Shown here: in pieces, positions 36,630-46,640 of the stretch
How the letters are laid out: each line of letters opens with the position of its first letter
Numbering within the stretch: the first letter of the stretch is position 1
Origin: Stieleria sp. JC731
GTDB taxonomy: Bacteria > Planctomycetota > Planctomycetia > Pirellulales > Pirellulaceae
Assembly: GCF_020966635.1 (NCBI RefSeq)
Contig: NZ_JAJKFQ010000002.1
Location: 558,001 to 622,000, forward strand
DNA length: 64,000 nt
Direction: 5' to 3'
Translations under genes and position numbers: made by a program
The notes under the pieces: generated by a model
Databases searched by the model: none
What the model was told of the DNA's origin: nothing
The model's input: only the letters and a program-made list of their open reading frames with translations

Positions 36630-37943
36630 TCAAACCGGTTCCAAGCCACGGACACCGGCGGCAGTGCTGCTTCCGAATGCACCAATTTCAACGTCCATCC
36701 ACTGTGCCAGCGTGACAAACAAGTTCGCCAGCGGCGTATTGTCTTTGGCATCGTGTGCCGTATAGCTTCCGTGCCGAAAGCCCCCGCCGGCCAGAATGAT
36801 CGGTAGGTTATGCCAATCGTGCGACGATGCGTTGCCTAGATTTGAACCGAACAAAATGCTGGTCCCATCAAGCAAACGCTGTCCGTTTTCGCGTGATGAT
36901 TTCAAGGAATCCAGGAACCCAGCAAAGGCTTCGAACTCGGCTTCTTCGATCAGCCGCAGCTCGTTGATCTTCTCTTCGTCTTTGCCGTGGTGCGAAAGGT
37001 TGTGCCAATCGGTTCGAACACCGGGAATGTTACTCGGCACCGAATTCATTCCACCGATCGAAAAGGTGATCACGCGAGTCGAATCGGTTTCCATCGCCAA
37101 ACGCATCATGTCATACATCAAACGCTGCTTTGCGATGATGTCTTGCTTGTCGACGACGTCTTTGGGAGGATCGTAGTCGACTGACGGTTTCGGGCGTTTG
37201 ACCCATTGCTGGGATTCGCCCAAGCGAGTTTCCAAATCTCGAATTGATGAATAGTACTCGTCCAGTTTTTCGCGATCGCGTGGTCCGAGTGTTCTCTCTA
37301 AACGTCGTGCGTCTTGACGCACGGTATCTAAAATACTGCGTCCACGTCGCAAATCGATCAACTGCGATTTGATCTGCTGCTCCGTCCCGTCGACGAACAG
37401 CTTTTGAAAAACTTTTGCCGGCGATCGTTCATCCGGGATATTGACTCCACTTGCCGTCCAAGACAACGATCCGTTCCCTGTCGACAGACAGAGGTATGGC
37501 AGGCGAGTAATGCCGCCCAGCTTCGCCGCAATCAACTGGTCTAAAGAAATGGTGTTCTTGAATCCGGCCAAACCGGGACGCTGAGCCGAGGTTAGCCATG
37601 TCATTCCCGAGGCGTGGCCGTTGTTCCCGTTTTGGTTTGGGTGAGACAGCCCCGAAAGCAACGTCATGTCGCTACGGTGATCACGCAGCTTTTCCAAGTA
37701 CGGTGTGCTGCCTTCAATCGGGCCTTCGGATTCGGGAAACAAATGGGGACAGTGAAACCCAAGCCCCGCGCAAATAGCAACCATTCGCTTCGGATTGCTT
37801 TCCTGTTTGGCGCCCCAGGCCGGTCGCATCGCGGACAGCATCGGCAGCGCGATACCAGCTCCGGCACCACGCAACAGATGGCGTCTGGAGAGTGATCGGT
37901 TCCGAAACGTAAAACGACTAGCCGAACTGTTCTGGCGATTCAT
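36630..37943 (-). CDS. DUF1552 family exported protein
   Basis: This 437-residue protein has the signal SLSRRHLLRGAGAGIALPML (Tat-like, about residues 16-35), then the DUF1552 opening NPKRMVAICAGLGFHCPHLF and FKNTISLDQLIAAKLGG. The alkaline-phosphatase-like DUF1501 relationship is distant, and the function is unknown. The ATG at 37943 lies 4 bases after the stop of the DUF1592 gene. The two-gene pair recurs across planctomycetes and is usually linked to periplasmic or membrane redox/polysaccharide processes by context only. Confidence 0.9.
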   Translation of the reverse strand: MNRQNSSASRFTFRNRSLSRRHLLRGAGAGIALPMLSAMRPAWGAKQESNPKRMVAICAGLGFHCPHLFPESEGPIEGSTPYLEKLRDHRSDMTLLSGLSHPNQNGNNGHASGMTWLTSAQRPGLAGFKNTISLDQLIAAKLGGITRLPYLCLSTGNGSLSWTASGVNIPDERSPAKVFQKLFVDGTEQQIKSQLIDLRRGRSILDTVRQDARRLERTLGPRDREKLDEYYSSIRDLETRLGESQQWVKRPKPSVDYDPPKDVVDKQDIIAKQRLMYDMMRLAMETDSTRVITFSIGGMNSVPSNIPGVRTDWHNLSHHGKDEEKINELRLIEEAEFEAFAGFLDSLKSSRENGQRLLDGTSILFGSNLGNASSHDWHNLPIILAGGGFRHGSYTAHDAKDNTPLANLFVTLAQWMDVEIGAFGSSTAAGVRGLEPV

Positions 37944-37947
37944 CTGG

Positions 37948-40410
37948 CTACTTGGTGTTAAAGATTTCACTTGCGACGACGGCATGCAGTAGGTCTTTTG
38001 CGCGATAGTGGTCGCCTGCTGCCGCATCAACAATTTGCTCAATTTCTTGCCGGTCAGAAAAACCCATTTCCCGCCCGGTGGCAAAAGTCAGCAACTTGGT
38101 CACGAAGGTCCTTGCCAACATTCTATCTTGATCGGCCAACAGCTTTTGGAACTCACCAAAAGTTGCAAAGCCAACGCCGTCTTGCAGTTCACCAGACGGA
38201 TCGACTGATGGACCCAACCGATAATTCACGCGTCGACCTCGGACCTGCGTGTCTGGTCGGTTACCTTCGCCAAGCGAACGATATCGTTCACGATAGCCGC
38301 CGATCGGATTAAACGATTCTAGAGCGAACCCGGGAGGATCGATCACCTGGTGACAGGCACGGCAATTGTCGGCATTGCGATGTTGATCTAACAGTTCTCG
38401 CAGTGTCGTCGCACCGCGAATATCAGGCTCGACTCCCGGCACACCTGGTGGAGGCGGAGGCGGCGTCACGCCGGCAATCCGTTCGAGCACCCATGCGCCA
38501 CGTTTTACGGGCGATGTGTTGGTACCGTTGGCTGTGACCTTCAAAATGCTTGCCTGGGTCAACAAACCACCTCGAACCGAACCCTGTGGCAAAGGAACTT
38601 TTTGGATTTCGGTACTGTCAACTTTTGGTAACCCATAGTGCTCAGCCAATCGACAATTGACCATCGCGAAGTCAGGTGCCACAAGCGTCCGAATCGGATG
38701 GTTCGACTCGATCACCTCACGCACGAACGCCAATGTTTCGCGCGGCATTGAATAGCGTAGAAAGGGATCGAACTCGGGAAACAAAGTTTGATCCGGTGCG
38801 GTGAAATCCATTTCTCGCAAATCCAACCAGCTGTCGGTCAGATCAACAAGGAATCGCTGAAAGTGTGGATGACGGATGAGTCGATCAGTCTGCTGTTGGA
38901 GCGTTGCAGGATCGCTTAGCTTGGCCGACGACGCCAACGCGGACAACGTCTCATCTGGCCGAGTCCGGTTCAAGAAAAACGACAGACGATCCGCCAACGC
39001 GTAGTCATCCAAGGATCCGGGTTCTTCTTGGAAATATAAAAACGCGGGCGAGCAACACATTGCGGTGACCGCGGTGCGAAGAGCTTGCTCGATCGAATCC
39101 CCGTCGGCCATTCGCTCCCGAAACAAAACTAGATAGGGCTGCAGCTGGCCATCGGTAGCCGGCTTTCGAAACATGGCTGCGGCGACACGCTTAATCGCAC
39201 GCTCTGCAATTTGATCAGGCTGCTCGGATTCGATTGTAAACTTCGGCTTGTACCAAGAACGCTGCCGGTCTTTCGGATTACGAGGCATCACTTCCTGGCG
39301 ATCGACGCCAGCGAAAATCATCTGATGCCCCCGAGTTGGAAATTCATCAATGATGGGCCCATCCAAAGTGACTTCGCCGATGGCCAACCCAGGTCCCTTG
39401 TGCTCATCAATCGAAGTTTGCTTGTAGCGATTGGGATGCGTAATCCCGTGTGGCTCAATAGCGATCATGTACCTTTGATCGATCCATGCCTCTAGCTCAA
39501 CCGTTGTCGGACCACCGGGTGGAAACTGCACGAATCCATAGATCGGTTTTTCGCTGCCGGGTGCGAAACTGGTCCCACCGATACTGCAGACAATCGGCGA
39601 TTCACTTTGATATGCGTAGCCCGTCACGTGAATCCGATATCGCCCTGGTCGATCAACGTTTGTCCCACGCATCATTCCCGATGGGTACCCGCCGCCTTCG
39701 AATCGCACCATAAACCCATCGTCCAACAACTTCCATGCCTTGCCGACGTGGGTCTCCGCTTCGCGTGTGTCTTTGTACCAAGCCGACAGATGCTCGGATT
39801 GTGGAGCCTCCACCGTGCTAGCGATGGCTTCATCGAGCACCAAATTAGCTGCATCCATGTAACGTTGCAGGTGGACCATTGAAAGTCCCAACGCATCACC
39901 AACGTTATCAAACTCGTGCGAGCGTGCATCTTCGGGAAGCATCGATTGCAGGTCGAGTGATGTGCCAAACACATCATTCATCGTGTTCTCGTATTCACGA
40001 CGATTCAATCGCCTTAGTACAGTCGAACGCCGCGTTCGGTGCACCGCGTTCAAAGGGCGATGTAAATCAGCAATGAAGCTCTCGCGAGATTTGTCATTGG
40101 GCAGATCATAATCCTTCGGCGGCATCTCGCCTGACTTCACGCGATCGTAGATTCGTTCCCACTTTGCAAACGCAGCCGGGTCGGTCAGGTCCGTTGATAG
40201 CTGGTCGATCGCCAAGCCGCCTTCGCTTTGCCCTTCGGCATGGCAGTCATTGCAATAGCTCGAAAGAAACCCCTGCAACGGCTGATGAAAACGGCTCACC
40301 TCCGCTTCGCTTAGGTTCGAGTCCGATTCGGTCGCGTGAACACGAGCCGTCCAAATCGATACCGAAGCCGCTACGAAACAGATCACCGCAATTTGAAATC
40401 GAATCACCAT
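37948..40410 (-). CDS. planctomycete cytochrome-domain protein with DUF1587/1595/1592/1588/1585
   Basis: This 820-residue exported protein has a signal peptide (IAVICFVAASVSIWTARVHA). A PSCyt-type heme site SYCNDCHAEG (CxxCH, about residues 51-60) is followed by DUF1587 (NRREYENTMNDVFGTSLDLQ), a carbohydrate-binding-like insert, DUF1595/1592 (DRLSFFLNRTRPDETLSAL) and DUF1588 (GGLLTQASILKVTANGTNTS). DUF1585 follows with a second CxxCH (CRACHQVIDPPG). It probably binds c-type heme outside the cytoplasm. It is encoded with the DUF1552 protein as a two-gene unit. The precise reaction is unknown. Confidence 0.9.
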   Translation of the reverse strand: MVIRFQIAVICFVAASVSIWTARVHATESDSNLSEAEVSRFHQPLQGFLSSYCNDCHAEGQSEGGLAIDQLSTDLTDPAAFAKWERIYDRVKSGEMPPKDYDLPNDKSRESFIADLHRPLNAVHRTRRSTVLRRLNRREYENTMNDVFGTSLDLQSMLPEDARSHEFDNVGDALGLSMVHLQRYMDAANLVLDEAIASTVEAPQSEHLSAWYKDTREAETHVGKAWKLLDDGFMVRFEGGGYPSGMMRGTNVDRPGRYRIHVTGYAYQSESPIVCSIGGTSFAPGSEKPIYGFVQFPPGGPTTVELEAWIDQRYMIAIEPHGITHPNRYKQTSIDEHKGPGLAIGEVTLDGPIIDEFPTRGHQMIFAGVDRQEVMPRNPKDRQRSWYKPKFTIESEQPDQIAERAIKRVAAAMFRKPATDGQLQPYLVLFRERMADGDSIEQALRTAVTAMCCSPAFLYFQEEPGSLDDYALADRLSFFLNRTRPDETLSALASSAKLSDPATLQQQTDRLIRHPHFQRFLVDLTDSWLDLREMDFTAPDQTLFPEFDPFLRYSMPRETLAFVREVIESNHPIRTLVAPDFAMVNCRLAEHYGLPKVDSTEIQKVPLPQGSVRGGLLTQASILKVTANGTNTSPVKRGAWVLERIAGVTPPPPPPGVPGVEPDIRGATTLRELLDQHRNADNCRACHQVIDPPGFALESFNPIGGYRERYRSLGEGNRPDTQVRGRRVNYRLGPSVDPSGELQDGVGFATFGEFQKLLADQDRMLARTFVTKLLTFATGREMGFSDRQEIEQIVDAAAGDHYRAKDLLHAVVASEIFNTK

Positions 40411-40736
40411 CGATTGAATTCACACCGAGTATTGATCAACAAAACAGGCCAGCGTCTGAGCGGAACAGTTTACTTGGCGCGGTGACCTAACGGTGCCTCC
40501 ATTCGCCAGAACGCTCCCGACCAACCGCGTCTTGATCATGCAACGGGCAGATCAGCCAAACGTACCCATCCGGCGGGGCTTTCCGCGATTGGAATCAGGA
40601 CGAGGACCATTGCCGCAGCCGCTTTGGATCGGAGGGCACGATCAGATATCAATTTCGTCCGGCAGGGAGTGGTTGATGTTTTCGAGAGGGAGCTCAGATT
40701 GGGCCAGCAAAAAGAGCCTTCGTGAACTCGAAAAAC
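40411..40736. other. gap between the DUF1592 gene and rnpB
   Basis: No gene or clear promoter was seen in these 326 bases. The bases adjacent to 40736 on the minus strand give TTTTT after the RNase P RNA P1 helix, its likely terminator. Confidence 0.6.
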
Positions 40737-41131
<395 letters not shown>

Positions 41132-41206
41132 AAGCCGCGTAAGATGAACGATTGCTTGGTCGCCGACAAGGTTCGTGGTTCGACGAATTTGCTTTCCGCT
41201 TTCCGG

Positions 41207-42328
41207 CTACTTGCCTTCGACGTAGACCAACTGGATCTCCGTCTCCGGCAGTGCCTTTTTCAGCTCGTCCACACCGGCCTGCGTGACCGCGGTACGCGTG
41301 ACAATCAGCTTTTCCAGCTTGGACAGGCCGCTCAAAGCCGGCAGCCCATCGTCGTTGATCTGCGTACTGCCAAGGTGCAAAAACGTTAACCCGGTCAGCT
41401 TGCCAATTCCAACCAGCGCGTCGTCGTTAACGCCAGTCTTGTCAACATTCAACCACGTCAGGTCTTTCAACTTTGAAAGCGTCTCCCACGAACCTGTGGA
41501 GACGCCCGTGCTGTAGAGGTTTAGCTTCGCGAGCTTGTTCAGCTTCGCTAATTCTGAAATCGCCGCGTCGTCGACTTTGGGGCAGTCGCTGATATCGAGT
41601 TCAACCAATTCGCCCAAGGAGGCAAGTTGATTCACCGCTTGGCTACTGAGATCGTTCGATGACAATCGCAACTTCGAAAGCTTCGAACACTTTGCAATCG
41701 CAACAGCTGCCTCATCACTTAGCGATGTCCCAGCAAGGTAAAGCTCTTTCAATTCTGACAAGCCAGACAGCGACTGCACGCCGGTGTTTCCGATCGGCAA
41801 AAAGTCCAATGCGATTACTTTTAGGCTGGCAATCTTCCCCAATGAATTCGCACCGCCTTGCGTGACTTTGGTCGCGTCGTCCTTGCCGGAAAGCTTGATC
41901 GACTTAAGCTTGGATAGCTGCTCAAGATGCTCAAGTCCTGAATCGGAAATCGCACACCCTCGCAGGTCCAGATTCTCCAGCGTGCTGACCTTGGCGACGG
42001 AAGCCAATCCACTGTCATCCACATCCGATCCAGAGAGCAATAGGCTGCGAAGCTTTGGCAACGAGGCCAGCTGCCCAATGACATCGGCTAGCGATCGATC
42101 ACGAAAGTTGACTTCGATGATTTGCCCATCGCCATCACGCCGAACGCTTACAGCGGCGGCTTCGACTGCTTCTGAAATGCCCGCCAGATCAGCTGCTGAT
42201 CCCGTTGTCTCCAGCGCGTCTGGCTCATTGGATTGTTTCGAGCCACAACCGATGCATGGAATCGATACCAGCAGAGCAGCGAGAATGAAATGACGGGGTT
42301 TGCAGGAATGCGACTGTGCAGTCTTCAC
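41207..42328 (-). CDS. leucine-rich-repeat lipoprotein
   Basis: This 373-residue protein has a hydrophobic signal ending in a lipobox-like PCIGC (Cys about residue 28), so it is probably lipid-anchored. A short linker leads to about ten LRR units of 23-25 residues (for example LENLDLRGCAISDSGLEHLE and LTFLHLGSTQINDDGLPALS). The repeat type resembles the planctomycete and bacterial cysteine-free LRR. It presumably mediates protein contacts at the envelope. GTG at 42328 is the start. No partner is evident. Confidence 0.85.
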   Translation of the reverse strand: MKTAQSHSCKPRHFILAALLVSIPCIGCGSKQSNEPDALETTGSAADLAGISEAVEAAAVSVRRDGDGQIIEVNFRDRSLADVIGQLASLPKLRSLLLSGSDVDDSGLASVAKVSTLENLDLRGCAISDSGLEHLEQLSKLKSIKLSGKDDATKVTQGGANSLGKIASLKVIALDFLPIGNTGVQSLSGLSELKELYLAGTSLSDEAAVAIAKCSKLSKLRLSSNDLSSQAVNQLASLGELVELDISDCPKVDDAAISELAKLNKLAKLNLYSTGVSTGSWETLSKLKDLTWLNVDKTGVNDDALVGIGKLTGLTFLHLGSTQINDDGLPALSGLSKLEKLIVTRTAVTQAGVDELKKALPETEIQLVYVEGK

Positions 42329-42401
42329 GATTAACGATCCAAGCGAGAGAAGGTGGGAGTTCGTTAGTCTAGCAGGTGCATGCAGTTAACACGTGAGCTG
42401 T

Positions 42402-42734
42402 TCAGCTTTCGGGATAGAAGACAGCCAGCCAGATCGTGAACTCATCGTTGCTGGTCCAGTCGACACGATGCTTTTGATGCGCCGGAATCATCAGGTGATC
42501 GCCGGGTAACAATTCGAGCATTCGCCCATCGTCAAACTGCAGCCTTGCACGTCCCTGCAAGACGACCACCCATTCGTGCTCGTCTTGGTCATACCAAAAA
42601 TCAGTCGGGCTCGCTTGGCCGTCCGACACGATCCGCTCGATACGAACGCCGGACTGGCTGACTAACACGTCGACCAATTCTTTGGGCAACGGTGCCTTTG
42701 GGTCGCTTGGCAAACCCGAAAAAAGATTATCCAT
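42402..42734 (-). CDS. single-domain cupin protein
   Basis: This 110-residue protein forms one small beta barrel. Cupin motif 1 is DQDEHEWVVVLQGRARL (about residues 50-66) with candidate metal ligands His54 and Glu55. Motif 2 is PGDHLMIPAHQKHRVDW (about 76-92) with His90. The substrate is unknown. It is a single gene, co-directional with but separate from the LRR gene. Confidence 0.85.
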   Translation of the reverse strand: MDNLFSGLPSDPKAPLPKELVDVLVSQSGVRIERIVSDGQASPTDFWYDQDEHEWVVVLQGRARLQFDDGRMLELLPGDHLMIPAHQKHRVDWTSNDEFTIWLAVFYPES

Positions 42735-42910
42735 CGGTATGTTCAGACGGGTCTTTGGCGTGGCTTCGTAGACAGATCAAAACAAGACCGATGCCAAGCT
42801 TAAAAGCAGACGAGTCGAAAAATGAATCGTATCGATAAGACGGCCGCTTGGTTTCCCCACCTCGAACGAGTGTGGTGAATGCAGAATTCATAAACTCGCT
42901 TCACTACAAC

Positions 42911-42951
42911 CGCACTGTATTTACAAACGCACCGTATTTACAACCGTACTG
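42911..42951. repeat. 17-bp tandem repeat spanning the hisF stop codon
   Basis: CGCACTGTATTTACAAA (42911-42927) and CGCACCGTATTTACAAC (42928-42944) are followed by a partial CGTACTG. The TAA stop of hisF (42938-42940) lies inside the second unit. Confidence 0.75.
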
Positions 42952-43705
42952 CGATCCCAGCGTCACGCATCACTTGTTTAGTTTCTTCGATGGTGAACTG
43001 GCCGAAGTGAAAGATGCTGGCCGCGAGTGCCGCACTGGCCTTTCCCTTCAAAATCGCATCGGCAAGGTGCTGTGGATTACCGGCACCGCCGCTGGCGACG
43101 ACGGGAATCGAGACGGCTTCGCTGACAGCCGAGGTGACGGGCAAATCGTAGCCATCGCAAGTACCATCGGCATCCATGCTGGTGAGGACAATTTCACCGG
43201 CGCCGAGCTGTTCGACTTCCTTTGCCCACTGCACAGCTTCCAACCCGGTGGGCTTTCGACCGCCATTGATGTGAACTTCCCAAAATTCTTTTCCGTCACG
43301 GATCACGCGTTTGGGGTCAATATTGACGACGATGCATTGGCTGCCGAATCGGTCTGCGGCGCGTCGGACGAATTCTGGATCTTTGCACGCGGCCGAATTG
43401 ATCGAAACCTTGTCGCAGCCAGCATTCAGCAGATCGCGAACGTCCTCGATGGTCCGCACGCCCCCGCCGACGGTCAGCGGCATAAAGACGCAATCGGCAG
43501 TTCGACGGACGACATCCAAAATGATGTCGCGTTCTTCGTGGCTAGCGGTAATATCCAAAAAAACCAGTTCGTCGGCACCTTCGGCCTCATAACGGCTGGC
43601 AACTTGGACAGGATCGCCCGCATCACGCAAATTCACAAAGTTCGTCCCTTTGACAACTCGTCCACCATGGACATCAAGGCACGGAATTACTCGGGCAGCT
43701 AGCAT
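42938..43705 (-). CDS. hisF: imidazole glycerol phosphate synthase cyclase subunit
   Basis: This 255-residue (beta/alpha)8 barrel has the catalytic Asp region [17 protein letters not shown] (Asp11), the phosphate loop [11 protein letters not shown] (about residues 81-91), the second catalytic Asp in [11 protein letters not shown] (about 130) and VASGGAGNP near residue 203. It cyclises PRFAR with ammonia from HisH to give IGP and AICAR. It stands alone, divergent from purH, whose product recycles the AICAR that HisF releases. Confidence 0.95.
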   Translation of the reverse strand: MLAARVIPCLDVHGGRVVKGTNFVNLRDAGDPVQVASRYEAEGADELVFLDITASHEERDIILDVVRRTADCVFMPLTVGGGVRTIEDVRDLLNAGCDKVSINSAACKDPEFVRRAADRFGSQCIVVNIDPKRVIRDGKEFWEVHINGGRKPTGLEAVQWAKEVEQLGAGEIVLTSMDADGTCDGYDLPVTSAVSEAVSIPVVASGGAGNPQHLADAILKGKASAALAASIFHFGQFTIEETKQVMRDAGIAVRL

Positions 43706-43907
43706 CGGCGCGGGGTCATTGTGAAGTGGTGATGGGATTTCCAGGTGGGTTATATGAAAACGGACAGGCCCTTGAAACCGCCGTGCCGGTTGACCGCATG
43801 CCGTGTCGCGAATTTAATTTGCTTGGTAATCCATTGTGGCTCAGATTTAGAAACGGCGATTTGTCCGCCGAAGCCCGCGGCGGCCAGCCGCTTTCCCCCT
43901 CGATTTT

Positions 43908-45491
43908 GTGGATTTGTATTCCGTGTCAAACGTTACCCCGGTTCGCAATGCCCTGATTAGCGTTAGCGATAAACTTGGCCTCGCCGACCTCGCAGCCGGA
44001 TTGCAACGGGCTGGGGTGAAAATTTACAGCACCGGCGGAACCCGTCGTCACCTGGAACAGTCGGGCATCGAAGTCCTTGACGTCGCAGAGTACACCGGAT
44101 TTCCGGAAATGCTTGACGGCCGTGTCAAAACGCTGCACCCAAAAGTTTTCGGCGGAATCTTGGCTCGCCGTGATCGCGATGATCACATCGCCTCGATCGA
44201 GGAGCACGGCATCACCCCGTTCGACCTGGTGGTGGTCAATCTCTACCCCTTCGCCGCGACCGCATCTCGACCGGGCGCGAAATTCGAAGAGTGTGTCGAA
44301 CAGATTGATATCGGTGGCCCAAGCTTGGTTCGCGCCGCGGCGAAGAACCACCAAGACGTCGCTGTTGCGACCAGCCCAGAGCAATACGGCGAAATCCTTG
44401 AGCAGCTTGATGCTGGCGGAACAACACTGGAACTTCGCAAACAGTTGGCTGCAGACGCGTTTGACCACACTGCCGCCTACGACCGAGCGATTGCCGACTA
44501 CATGCGTGGTGACAAAATCGCCGGGGAATTTCCTTCGGCGATGCACCTTTCGCTGCGTCGAAAAACACAACTGCGTTACGGTGAAAACCCACATCAACGC
44601 GCCGCCGTTTACGCCGACCCGACCGTTCGCAGTGCGAACTTGGTTTCGGCTCGCCAGATCAGCGGAAAAGAGCTTTCGTACAACAACCTGCTCGACCTCG
44701 ATTCGGCTCTCGAAATCGTCCGCGGATTGGCGTCTCCGGCCGTTTCGGTCATCAAGCACAACAACCCCTGCGGTGCGGCGACGGATACGAAACTGGCTGC
44801 CGCGTGCAAAAAAGCTCTCGAAGGCGACCCGTTGAGTGCTTTCGGTTCGGTGCTGGGGCTGAATAAAACCGTCGACGTCGAAACCGCAGAGATCCTTTGC
44901 CAGCCAGGTTTGTTTATCGAAGCCATCGTGGCGCCCGATTTCGAAGCCGGTGCGGTTGGAATGTTGACCACGCGTCCTCGCTGGCGTGAAAACGTTCGTC
45001 TGATGCAAGTTGGTATCTTGGATGACCCGCCACCAGCGATCAGTCGCCGATTCATCAGCGGCGGTATGCTCGTTCAAGACTCCGACCGTCTGACCAGTCC
45101 ACGCTTGCAATGGGAAACCGTCACCGACACCGAAGTCGACGACCCATTGTGGGACGACATCGCGTTCGCATGGGAAATGGTTCGCCACGTGAAAAGCAAC
45201 GCGATCGTACTGGCGGCCGACACATCGCTAATTGGTGTCGGTGCAGGACAGATGAGCCGCGTTGACAGCGTTGAAATCGCCATCGACAAAGCTGGTGATC
45301 GGGCCAAGGGTGCCGTACTAGCGTCCGACGCGTTCTTCCCGTTCCCCGATTCGATCGAAGCGGCTGCCGATGCTGGAATCGTCGCAATCATTCAGCCGGG
45401 TGGATCACGCCGTGACGACGACGTCATTGACGCGTGCGACAAGTTCGGCATCCCGATGATCATGACTGGGCGCCGACACTTTAAACACTGA
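43908..45491 (+). CDS. purH: bifunctional AICAR transformylase/IMP cyclohydrolase
   Basis: This 527-residue protein joins the IMP cyclohydrolase domain (ALISVSDKLGLADLA, DGRVKTLHPKVFGG) to the AICAR transformylase domain (SVIKHNNPCGAA, about residue 285, with the KHNNP catalytic signature). The last two steps of de novo purine synthesis are covered. GTG at 43908 is used; a second GTG at 43923 (MSNVTPVRNAL) is equally possible. It is divergent from hisF, across about 200 bases with no recognisable operator. Confidence 0.95.
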   Translation: MDLYSVSNVTPVRNALISVSDKLGLADLAAGLQRAGVKIYSTGGTRRHLEQSGIEVLDVAEYTGFPEMLDGRVKTLHPKVFGGILARRDRDDHIASIEEHGITPFDLVVVNLYPFAATASRPGAKFEECVEQIDIGGPSLVRAAAKNHQDVAVATSPEQYGEILEQLDAGGTTLELRKQLAADAFDHTAAYDRAIADYMRGDKIAGEFPSAMHLSLRRKTQLRYGENPHQRAAVYADPTVRSANLVSARQISGKELSYNNLLDLDSALEIVRGLASPAVSVIKHNNPCGAATDTKLAAACKKALEGDPLSAFGSVLGLNKTVDVETAEILCQPGLFIEAIVAPDFEAGAVGMLTTRPRWRENVRLMQVGILDDPPPAISRRFISGGMLVQDSDRLTSPRLQWETVTDTEVDDPLWDDIAFAWEMVRHVKSNAIVLAADTSLIGVGAGQMSRVDSVEIAIDKAGDRAKGAVLASDAFFPFPDSIEAAADAGIVAIIQPGGSRRDDDVIDACDKFGIPMIMTGRRHFKH

Positions 45492-45532
45492 TCGACCCCA
45501 CTTCGACCAGTTGGCAATTATCTTGTCACCGC

Positions 45533-45634
45533 AAAGTACCCCGCACGCTCCGCCGTGCGGTAACTCAAAGTACCCCGCACGCTCCGCCGTGCGACAACCC
45601 AAAGTACCCCGCACGCTCCGTCGTGCGGTAGCTG
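45533..45634 (+). repeat. three 34-bp direct repeats with internal hairpin downstream of purH
   Basis: Three copies start at 45533, 45567 and 45601 at an exact 34-base period with only a few differences. Each contains CCGCACGCTCCGCCGTGCGG or a variant, which folds into GCACG/CGTGC. There are no spacers, so it is not CRISPR. The rest of the 357-base gap to trpC is unremarkable. Confidence 0.9.
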
Positions 45635-45848
45635 CCGCAAGACTCGACGATGTAGTTCACACTCCCAAACAGAACCACACGTTCGGAAAGTCGCCGGTTC
45701 CCCGCTAGTCTCAACGCCGACGAACGTTCTCGCCACAGGATTCGTGATTACCATCGAAGCGAGAACCTTTGCTTCCCGGCCAAACGCGAACCTGAACCGA
45801 CTCGCGAAACCCACCGCTTGATCCAGCTTCAATACAACGACCCAATCG

Positions 45849-46634
45849 ATGACGATCCTCGACGATATCTTGGAGAAAACGCAGCTGACCATTCAGCGCG
45901 ACAGTGCTGCGGTTTCCGCCGATGAACTGGAATCCAGAATCGCCGACCTGCCACCCTGTCGTGACTTTCACGGGGCACTAGCGGCGGGCGATCAAGTCAA
46001 CGTTATCGCCGAAGTCAAACGCGCAAGCCCTTCTGCGGGATTGATCCGCGAAGACTTCGATCCGGTAACCATCGCCAAAGGTTACGTGGCGGGCGGTGCC
46101 TCTTGCATCAGCGTGCTAACCGATGAACCTTTTTTCCAGGGCTCGTTGGACTTCTTGCGACAAGTCCGAGCCGCTGTCGACATCCCGCTGCTGCGGAAAG
46201 ACTTCATTGTTGATCGCTATCAACTTTTGCAAGCCCGTGATGCCGGTGCGGATTGCGTGTTGCTGATCGCTGAATGCCTCTCACCGAGTCACTTGGTTGA
46301 GTTGCACCAGCAAGCCGCTGCCCTTGGGATGCAGACCCTCATTGAGCTATTCGAACCGGACAACCTTGATGCGGTTCTTGCGACCGGCACGAAACTGGTT
46401 GGGATTAACAACCGCAACCTAAAAACCTTTGTCACGACGCTGCAGCACACGCTTGACCTATGCCCCAACATCCCCGACGACCGTTTGGTGGTCGGCGAGA
46501 GTGGGATTCGCACGCATGAAGATTTGCTGCAACTTGGTGCCGGCGGTGTGAAGGCGGTCCTGGTAGGCGAATCATTGATGAGACAACCAGACGTCACGAT
46601 CGCGCTTCAAGAACTACTCGGATCGAAAGGCTAG
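45849..46634 (+). CDS. trpC: indole-3-glycerol phosphate synthase
   Basis: This 261-residue TIM barrel has the catalytic Lys motif IAEVKRASPSAGLI (about residues 51-64), LRKDFIVDRYQLLQARDAGAD (about 115-135) and the C-terminal VGESGIRTHEDLLQLGAGGV (about 217-236). It closes the indole ring in tryptophan synthesis. It is a lone trp gene, followed within 6 bases by a GT87 gene, which makes it an unexpected head of a glycosylation gene run. Confidence 0.95.
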   Translation: MTILDDILEKTQLTIQRDSAAVSADELESRIADLPPCRDFHGALAAGDQVNVIAEVKRASPSAGLIREDFDPVTIAKGYVAGGASCISVLTDEPFFQGSLDFLRQVRAAVDIPLLRKDFIVDRYQLLQARDAGADCVLLIAECLSPSHLVELHQQAAALGMQTLIELFEPDNLDAVLATGTKLVGINNRNLKTFVTTLQHTLDLCPNIPDDRLVVGESGIRTHEDLLQLGAGGVKAVLVGESLMRQPDVTIALQELLGSKG

Positions 46635-46640
46635 CGGTCG

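Noticed and set aside
42781-42797. Sigma-54 element before the cupin gene
   Set aside because: The essential GC of the -12 box is GT.
42848-43702. 284-residue plus-strand ORF
   Set aside because: It is antisense to hisF and has no coherent domain.
43926-45188. 420-residue minus-strand ORF
   Set aside because: It is fully antisense to purH, whose conserved motifs are unmistakable. The ORF is a by-product of codon bias.
45533-45634. CRISPR array
   Set aside because: The repeats are contiguous with no spacers and no cas genes nearby.
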